Assembly (NCBI GenBank): GCA_014804185.1
Contig: JAAVAG010000174.1
Coordinates: 1 to 9,199 of the forward strand
DNA length: 9,199 bases
Origin: Lachnospiraceae bacterium
GTDB lineage: Bacteria > Bacillota > Clostridia > Lachnospirales > Lachnospiraceae
Direction: 5' to 3'
In this document: piece by piece, positions 4,609-9,199 of the stretch
Layout of the letters: each line of letters starts with the position of its first letter
Numbering within the stretch: position 1 is the stretch's first letter
The notes under the pieces: generated by a model
What the model saw: the letters and a program-made list of their open reading frames with translations, nothing else
What the model was told of the DNA's origin: nothing
Database searches by the model: none
Program-made: the position numbers and the translations under genes

Positions 4609-5487
4609 ATGAGAAATACGATGAAAAAATGTTACAGGATGGTGGCGGCGGTACTGTGCGCGGCAATTGTTCTTTCTCTTCCCGTCAATGTGCAGGCTGC
4701 AGGAAAGAAGGCGGGCGCGGTGAATTATGACAATTTCCACCTTGTCTTTGACGTCGAATATTATTATGAAACAAACGCGGATCTGCAGGAGGAGTTTGGC
4801 CGTGATGAGGAGGCGCTGTTTGCACATTTTGTCCAGACCGGCATTTTTGAGGGACGCTCCGGCAATGGGGAATTTGTCCTGCGCGATTACATGAAATACA
4901 ATCAGGATCTGCTGGAACTGTTCGGGACGGATTACGGCGCATATTGCAGACATTTGGTGGAACAGGGAAAAGAGGAGGGACGGACAGCCGTCTCCGAAGA
5001 GGAGAGCGGGGAACTGGGAAGTTATGTTTCCGCCTATGACCCTGAACAGCAGAGGGCGACCAATGTGGAGGTGGCAGCATCCAGAATCAACGATATCGTT
5101 CTGCAGCCCGGTGAGAAATTTTCGTTCAATAAAACAGTTTTACCCAGAACCCGTGCGAACGGCTATGTGCCGGGACCGGTAATTAAGGGCGGCAGGCTTG
5201 TGGACGGAATGGGAGGAGGCATCTGCCAGGTGTCCTCCACTCTCTATGTGGCAATGGTTCTGGCCGGGATACCCGCTACAGAGCATTACAACCATTCTCT
5301 GCCGGTGGAGTATGCTCCCCGCGGTCTGGACGCCACAATCTCCGGCAACAGTAAGGATCTGAAGTTCGTCAATACATTTTCGTTCCCTATTGTGATCAAA
5401 GCGGAAGCGGTCGACGGTGTGCTGACGGTTACTCTGGAAGAGTATGTGGAGGAGAACGAGGAAGAAAGCACGGCAAAGGAACTGTAA
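4609..5487 (+). CDS. Secreted VanW-domain protein with two surface repeats
   Basis: A 292-residue protein likely exported to the cell envelope. Residues 1-30 are a signal peptide (basic start, hydrophobic stretch MVAAVLCAAIVLSL, probable cut after VNVQA). Residues about 47-83 and 89-125 are two copies of a YY-x-N-x-DL...FG...HFV..G..EGR repeat common in surface proteins of Lachnospiraceae. The VanW domain spans about 136-280, with the family core GGGICQVSSTLY at 202-213 holding Cys206. VanW proteins are named from vancomycin-resistance clusters, but their role was long unknown. I recall reports that some VanW domains of Clostridioides difficile act as L,D-transpeptidases with a catalytic Cys; Cys206 would then be the nucleophile. 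No van resistance genes are nearby, so a cell-wall role is likelier than resistance. The gene seems to be a single-gene unit. Confidence 0.88.
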   Translation: MRNTMKKCYRMVAAVLCAAIVLSLPVNVQAAGKKAGAVNYDNFHLVFDVEYYYETNADLQEEFGRDEEALFAHFVQTGIFEGRSGNGEFVLRDYMKYNQDLLELFGTDYGAYCRHLVEQGKEEGRTAVSEEESGELGSYVSAYDPEQQRATNVEVAASRINDIVLQPGEKFSFNKTVLPRTRANGYVPGPVIKGGRLVDGMGGGICQVSSTLYVAMVLAGIPATEHYNHSLPVEYAPRGLDATISGNSKDLKFVNTFSFPIVIKAEAVDGVLTVTLEEYVEENEEESTAKEL

Positions 5488-5517
5488 ATTTCAGGGCGGT
5501 AACATCGAAAGATAACG

Positions 5518-5546
5518 GCGGAAGTCCCGACAGACAGGGCTTCCGC
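5518..5546 (+). terminator. Probable terminator after vanW
   Basis: GCGGAAG (5518-5524) pairs with CTTCCGC (5540-5546), and CCC (5526-5528) with GGG (5537-5539) beyond one bulged T, leaving an 8-base loop. The run after it (TATTGTT) is only partly T-rich. It lies 30 bases after the vanW stop and separates vanW from the next operon. Confidence 0.65.
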
Positions 5547-5602
5547 TATTGTTGCACATAAAAGGTTTCATGTAGAGGAGCGCATAATGTCATAGGAGGA
5601 GC

Positions 5603-6310
5603 ATGGAAGTGGCGTATCGGGTTGCGGTCTGCGATGATGACCGGGAACAGATTCAATATATCAGTTCTATCGTTTCGGAGTGGGAACGGATGACAGGGTG
5701 CGCATGTGAGGTGCGCTCCTTTTGCCGCGCGGAGGATTTCCTCTTTGAATATGAGGAGGACAGGACTTATGATATCCTCCTGCTGGATGTGGAGATGGAA
5801 AAAATCTCAGGCATTGAACTTGCAAAACACATCCGCAGAGACGGCAGCCGCGCAGAGATTATATTTATCACTTCTCACTTTGAATTTATCGGTGAGGGAT
5901 ATGAGGTGGACGCCCTGCATTATCTGGTCAAGCCGATAGCTGGGGAAAAACTTATGCAGGTTCTCTCCAAGGCGGCAGAGAGACTGGCTGCGGAGCCGCC
6001 CTCCCTTGTGATTACCTGTGAGGGGGAGACGGTCAGACTGTATGAGAGGGAAATCCTGTATGTGGAATCTTTTCTGCACTATGTGGAAATTCATACAAAA
6101 GAGGGGCAGTACAGAATCAAGGAGAGTATTTCCTCCTTTGAGAACAGGCTCAGCGGCGGATTTTACCGTGTGCACCGCTCTTATCTCGTCTCGCTGCAGT
6201 ATATTACCAAAATAACGCGGACATCGGTTACTCTGGAGGGGAAAACGCAGCTTCCGCTGGCCAGAGGCAAATATGATGATATCAATCGTGCCTTTATCAG
6301 GAATTATTGA
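5603..6310 (+). CDS. LytTR-family response regulator
   Basis: A cytosolic two-component regulator of the AgrA/LytR type, 235 residues. The receiver domain is at about 5-125, with the acidic triad Asp11-Asp13, the phospho-acceptor Asp62 in ILLLDVEM, Thr90 and Lys110. The LytTR DNA-binding domain is at about 137-233, with the family-typical YVESFLHYVEIHTKEG and FYRVHRSYLVSL segments. The start is debatable: AGGAGG (5594-5599) is only 3 bases before ATG 5603 but 9 bases before an in-frame GTG at 5609, which would remove two residues. The kinase gene begins 12 bases after the stop, so the two form one operon and very likely a cognate pair. No clear promoter is seen in the 56 bases before it. The downstream ABC transporter genes are the likely targets, by proximity. 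Confidence 0.93.
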   Translation: MEVAYRVAVCDDDREQIQYISSIVSEWERMTGCACEVRSFCRAEDFLFEYEEDRTYDILLLDVEMEKISGIELAKHIRRDGSRAEIIFITSHFEFIGEGYEVDALHYLVKPIAGEKLMQVLSKAAERLAAEPPSLVITCEGETVRLYEREILYVESFLHYVEIHTKEGQYRIKESISSFENRLSGGFYRVHRSYLVSLQYITKITRTSVTLEGKTQLPLARGKYDDINRAFIRNY

Positions 6311-6322
6311 GGAAAGAACGGA

Positions 6323-6976
6323 ATGAGAAAGAAGACCTATTTAAAACTTGCGGAGTATCAGACAGGCCAGTCCAGGAGACACTTAGGCGAGGTGCAGAGT
6401 ATTTATAAAGAAATGCGGGGGTATAAACACGATTTTCACAATCATCTGCAGACGCTGAAAGGACAGCTGGAGGCGGGGGAACTGGAGCGGGCCATCGCCT
6501 ATATTGAGCAGCTTGACAGTCAGCTTATGAATGTGGACACGGTTCTGAAGACGGGAAACATCTCCCTGGACGCTATTTTGTCCGCCAAACTCGCCCAGGC
6601 AAAGGCGGCGGGGATCGCGGTCACGGTCAAGGCCAATGTGCCTGACAATCTGCTGCTTACCGATCTGGAACTCAGCATTCTTGTGGGAAATCTCCTGGAC
6701 AATGCGATAGAGGCCTGCGCCGCCGCCGAAGGGCAGCGGTTTATCCGGATTTTTATGGGGATGAAAGGGAAAATGCTGTATTTTTCCATGCTCAATTCTG
6801 CTGGACAGAAAGAACAGAAAAAGGGAAGCCTGTTTGCCTCCCATAAGAGAGGATTTCATGGGTTCGGACTGCGCCGTGTGGAGGCGATCCTGCGGGAACA
6901 CGACGGCTGGTGTAAGTATAACAGCGAGGAGGGGGCATTTACGTCTGAATTTCTTGTTCCCGCGGTGGAAGAGTGA
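6323..6976 (+). CDS. GHKL-family sensor histidine kinase without membrane domain
   Basis: 217 residues, comprising only the cytosolic part of an AgrC/HPK10-type kinase. The dimerisation and phospho-acceptor segment is at about 15-70, with the likely phosphorylated His36 in YKHDFHNHLQTL. The ATPase domain is at about 105-215, with the N-box LVGNLLDNAIEA (Asn123, Asn127) and the G-box GFHGFGLRRV (177-186). Related kinases usually carry an N-terminal membrane sensor of about 200 residues; here the gene starts almost at the phospho-acceptor region, and there is no room for a sensor between the regulator stop and this ATG. The short form looks intact rather than broken. It may sense through a partner protein, perhaps the transporter. 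GAGG (6309-6312), overlapping the regulator stop, serves as ribosome site 10 bases before the ATG. Confidence 0.9.
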   Translation: MRKKTYLKLAEYQTGQSRRHLGEVQSIYKEMRGYKHDFHNHLQTLKGQLEAGELERAIAYIEQLDSQLMNVDTVLKTGNISLDAILSAKLAQAKAAGIAVTVKANVPDNLLLTDLELSILVGNLLDNAIEACAAAEGQRFIRIFMGMKGKMLYFSMLNSAGQKEQKKGSLFASHKRGFHGFGLRRVEAILREHDGWCKYNSEEGAFTSEFLVPAVEE

Positions 6977-7025
6977 AAACTGTGGAAGACCGAAAACTGT
7001 GGAATAGTAAAAAATGTGGGAAATG
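6958..7025. repeat. Degenerate 17-bp tandem repeat, about four copies
   Basis: GTGGAA recurs at 6965, 6982 and 6999, with GTGGGAA at 7016, exactly 17 bases apart. The two central copies share the unbroken 13-mer GAAAACTGTGGAA (6975-6987 and 6992-7004) and 14 of 17 positions. The period is not a multiple of three, so this is not a protein repeat. The array runs from the last kinase codons into the gap before the transporter, and could be a regulator binding array or slippage-derived. Confidence 0.65.
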
Positions 7026-7167
7026 GGAAGCGGGATCTGCAATTCGTGCACTGACAGGAGCGGTTTGTGCACGTTTTTTTTTCGCCGCAGTTTATGTGTT
7101 ACTATTTTCTCATGCAATGCCGGACGTGAAAGAACGGCATAAAGATGAGAGGAGTGAGTTGTGTTGA
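6973..7167 (+). CDS. Doubtful 64-codon open frame between kinase and transporter
   Basis: The GTG at 6973 overlaps the kinase stop (GTGA), and the frame ends at 7167, overlapping the transporter start at 7161. The predicted peptide has one hydrophobic segment (LTGAVCARFFFAAVYVLLF) with charged ends. Overlaps on both sides would fit translational coupling. Against it: no clear ribosome site, a 17-bp repeat and a terminator-like hairpin inside the frame, and an atypical composition. I do not recognise a family. More likely non-coding. Confidence 0.18.
   Translation: MKTVEDRKLWNSKKCGKWEAGSAIRALTGAVCARFFFAAVYVLLFSHAMPDVKERHKDERSELC
7045..7082 (+). terminator. Intra-operon terminator or attenuator before the ABC transporter
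   Basis: CGTGCAC (7045-7051) pairs with GTGCACG (7067-7073) across a 15-base loop, followed at once by nine T residues (7074-7082). The T-tract is the best in the window. It would end or reduce transcription between the kinase and transporter genes, separating sensor levels from transporter levels. Confidence 0.75.
7097..7105 (+). promoter_or_regulatory. Possible promoter of the ABC transporter genes
   Basis: TG at 7097-7098 one base before TACTAT (7100-7105) is an extended -10 element, located just after the terminator. The -35 region falls in the T-run and is poor, as expected for a promoter needing an activator such as the LytTR regulator. Predicted start is near 7112, leaving a leader of about 50 bases. 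Confidence 0.4.
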
Positions 7168-9041
7168 AAAAGAAAAAGAAAAAGAAACCGAAGAAAAGAC
7201 CGTACAAATCTGTGTGGAGCAATGCGCTCTGGAGTTTTCAGGGCATCTTTCGGTATGCGCCCGCGGCCTTTGTGCTGATGGCGCTGGATGTGCCTCTGGA
7301 AATTTTTCTGACTTACACCGGTATTTACCTGCCGTCTTTAGTGGTGGCGGAGGTGACGGGCCAGGGGGACTTTGCGCACGCTGCCCGCAGAGTAGGAGGG
7401 CTGATTGCGCTGATGGCTGTCATAGAAGTGCTGCGCAAGTTTACGGGTACGCTGTCTCAGACCACTCTCATGAAATATCGGTTTGTAAGAGCTGCGGAGA
7501 ACTATCAAAAGTCCATGAGTTGTTTCTTTCAGGATTATGAGAAAAAGGAAAACCGGGATCTGTGCCAGCGCGCCGAGAAAGCCATGGAAACGTGGAACGG
7601 TGTCCAGCACATATTCGACATGCCCATGCAGAGCATGAAACTGGTAAAAAATGTGATCAGTTACTGCCTGTTTGGTACGGTTATTTCCGCTGTCAGTCCG
7701 CTCCTGGTGCCGATTTTGACGGTGGCGCCCGTTGTAAACTGGCTGTGCGCCCGGGCGTATCAAAAGTGGGAATACGGTCATCGTGACAAGTGGACGGAGA
7801 TTGATACCAGGCTGGGATATATCCAGACAAAGACGTCCGACTTCGCGGCCGCCAAGGATATCCGGATCTACGGGATGGCGGAGTGGTTCAGAGATGCTTT
7901 CCGCAGCCTTTCGCGGCAGCGAGTCGTCTGGGACAGACGGCAGATGTGGCGGAGTTTTTTTTCCCGGATCGCCGATCTGTTTGTGATCCTGCTGCGTGAC
8001 GGCGCGGCCTATGCCATTCTGATTGCGATGACTCTGGGCGGGGAAATCACAGTGGATAAATTTGTCCTGTATTTTTCCGCAATCTCCATGTTTGCAAACT
8101 TTATCGGCGGCATTATGGACAGTTGGAACCGTATCCATTCGTCCAGTCTGGTTCTCTGTGATTTCCGGGAATTTCAGGATCTGCAGGAGCGGGACAAAGC
8201 GGGGGAGGCGGACGTGACATTGCACCTGGGAGCGGCTCCGGAGATTACTTTCGATCATGTCTCTTTTCGGTACGACGGCGCGGAAAACGATACTCTGCGG
8301 GATATCTGTTTTACCCTGAGAGCAGGGGAAAAGGTGGCTCTCGTGGGACTTAACGGCGCGGGCAAGACGACGCTGGTCAAGCTTTTGTGCGGACTTTACG
8401 AGCCCACAGGCGGTGATATCAGAATAAACGGCGTGTCGGTCCGAAAATTCGCAAGCAGGGACTATTACCGTCTTTTTGCGCCTGCCTTTCAGGAGACGGC
8501 GGTCTCCTTTTTCTCCCTGGCGGAAACCGTTTCCGGGAAAATAGGCGGCGAATGTGACGAGGAGCGGGCGGAGCGGTGTATACGGATGGCGGGGCTGGGC
8601 GAAAAAATCGATGCCCTGCCCCGGGGGATACACACCAGGCTGGATAAACAGGTCAATCGGGACGGCACAGAACTGTCGGGCGGAGAACTGCAGAAGCTGA
8701 TGTTTGCCAGGGCGCTCTATAAGGATGCGCCGGTGCTGGTTCTGGATGAGCCTACGGCGGCTCTGGATCCCATTGCGGAGAGCAGGCTTTACCTGCAGTA
8801 CCGGGATCTGACCAGAGAGAAAACATCCCTGTTTATCTCCCACAGGCTGGCTTCCACCCAATTCTGTGACAGAATTCTGTATATGAAAGACGGGAGGATC
8901 GAGGAGGAGGGAAACCACAGCGAACTCATTGCCCTGGGCGGCGAATACAGCAGACTGTATGAAATGCAGAGCTGCTGGTATAAGGAAGATTATGAACACT
9001 GGAGTGCAGAGGCGGAACAAATTGCCGCAAGCGGCAATTGA
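7161..9041 (+). CDS. Half-size ABC transporter, fused membrane and ATPase domains
   Basis: 626 residues of the ABC exporter type (ABCB-like): a lysine-rich start, a membrane domain of about six helices at roughly 32-320 (clear ones near 34-60, 80-92, 165-195, 273-295 and 300-317), and an ATPase domain at about 358-600. ATPase motifs are intact: Walker A GLNGAGKTT at 396-404, Q-loop Gln444, signature LSGGE at 505-509, Walker B ending in Asp529 with catalytic Glu530, D-loop to Asp536 and switch His561. No peptidase C39 domain precedes the membrane part, so a leader-cleaving peptide exporter is not shown. The next gene starts 17 bases on and looks like a second half-transporter, suggesting a heterodimer. 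GAGGAG (7149-7154) serves GTG 7161 at 6 bases, or TTG 7164 at 9. The substrate is unknown; peptide, lipid or drug export is possible. Confidence 0.92.
   Translation: MLKKKKKKKPKKRPYKSVWSNALWSFQGIFRYAPAAFVLMALDVPLEIFLTYTGIYLPSLVVAEVTGQGDFAHAARRVGGLIALMAVIEVLRKFTGTLSQTTLMKYRFVRAAENYQKSMSCFFQDYEKKENRDLCQRAEKAMETWNGVQHIFDMPMQSMKLVKNVISYCLFGTVISAVSPLLVPILTVAPVVNWLCARAYQKWEYGHRDKWTEIDTRLGYIQTKTSDFAAAKDIRIYGMAEWFRDAFRSLSRQRVVWDRRQMWRSFFSRIADLFVILLRDGAAYAILIAMTLGGEITVDKFVLYFSAISMFANFIGGIMDSWNRIHSSSLVLCDFREFQDLQERDKAGEADVTLHLGAAPEITFDHVSFRYDGAENDTLRDICFTLRAGEKVALVGLNGAGKTTLVKLLCGLYEPTGGDIRINGVSVRKFASRDYYRLFAPAFQETAVSFFSLAETVSGKIGGECDEERAERCIRMAGLGEKIDALPRGIHTRLDKQVNRDGTELSGGELQKLMFARALYKDAPVLVLDEPTAALDPIAESRLYLQYRDLTREKTSLFISHRLASTQFCDRILYMKDGRIEEEGNHSELIALGGEYSRLYEMQSCWYKEDYEHWSAEAEQIAASGN
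9020..9039. other. Hairpin over the first transporter's stop codon
   Basis: AATTGCCG (9020-9027) and CGGCAATT (9032-9039) form a perfect 8-bp stem around CAAG. It overlaps the stop codon (9039-9041) and ends 4 bases before the AGGAGG of the next gene. With no T-tract it is not a terminator; it may tune coupling or mRNA processing between the two half-transporters. Confidence 0.5.
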
Positions 9042-9058
9042 ATAGGAGGTTTACCAGA

Positions 9059-9199
9059 ATGAAATTATCGGAACATTATAAAATTGAGAAGAAATCTATC
9101 CAGTTTCTCTTTTCTTTGAGCAGGGAATATACGATATGTCTCATGCTGCATGCTGTCATTACGGCGGCACTTCCTTATGTACCAATTGCTTTTTCAGCA
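9059..9199 (+). CDS. Start of a second membrane protein, probably the partner ABC half-transporter (partial)
   Basis: The first 47 codons of a gene cut off by the window end. AGGAGGT (9044-9050) lies 8 bases before the ATG, an ideal ribosome site. The peptide begins with a charged stretch (MKLSEHYKIEKKS), then FLFSLSREYTICLMLHAVITAALPYVPIAFSA, whose second half fits a first membrane helix. This resembles the N-terminus of the B partner in paired half-transporters, and the gap to the preceding ABC gene is 17 bases. The identity rests mostly on context, since no ATPase motif is within view. Confidence 0.72.
   Translation, partial: MKLSEHYKIEKKSIQFLFSLSREYTICLMLHAVITAALPYVPIAFSA

Noticed and set aside
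7167..7184. Three AAAAAG units at the transporter start as a phase-variable repeat
   Set aside because: The unit is six bases, so changes would stay in frame and only add or remove Lys pairs; on/off switching is not expected.

Overview
The window looks like chromosomal DNA of a gut-type Clostridia, most likely a Lachnospiraceae or close relative. This rests on the moderately GC-rich, AGGAGG-led genes, the VanW protein with surface repeats, the soluble GHKL kinase beside a LytTR regulator, the paired half-size ABC transporters, and the CopA with a C-terminal metal-binding domain. It is inferred from protein style, not from a marker gene.

Layout. Positions 1-180 hold three consecutive strong inverted repeats with no gene. 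Positions 199-3290 are a copper-efflux operon. A CsoR-type operator fills the spacer of a near-consensus promoter, followed by csoR, then copA, whose last 69 codons form a CopZ-like chaperone domain with its own ideal ribosome binding site and in-frame ATG; a strong terminator closes the operon. Positions 3340-4375 are an accessory patch. It holds an AT-rich XRE repressor gene behind two matching palindromic operators, a long hairpin, and an unannotated 28-residue holin-like toxin with a convergent antisense RNA, which together look like a type I toxin-antitoxin locus. The promoter and leader of toxin and antitoxin are an inverted duplication of each other. Positions 4609-5487 encode a secreted VanW protein. 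Positions 5603-9199 hold a LytTR response regulator, a membrane-less histidine kinase, an intergenic stretch with a 17-bp tandem repeat, terminator and possible promoter, then a complete half-ABC transporter and the start of a second one, cut by the window end.

How the parts work together. Cuprous ion would release CsoR and raise production of the CopA pump and chaperone domain. The XRE protein probably represses itself. The toxin is probably held in check by its counter-transcript. The two-component pair probably controls the ABC transporter pair, whose cargo cannot be seen here.

The best leads are: (1) the copA/copZ two-products-from-one-gene layout, including an A7 run where a one-base slip would end CopA just before the copZ ribosome binding site; (2) the small toxin locus with mirrored promoters; (3) the triple-hairpin element at the left edge; (4) the 17-bp repeat and terminator between kinase and transporter.
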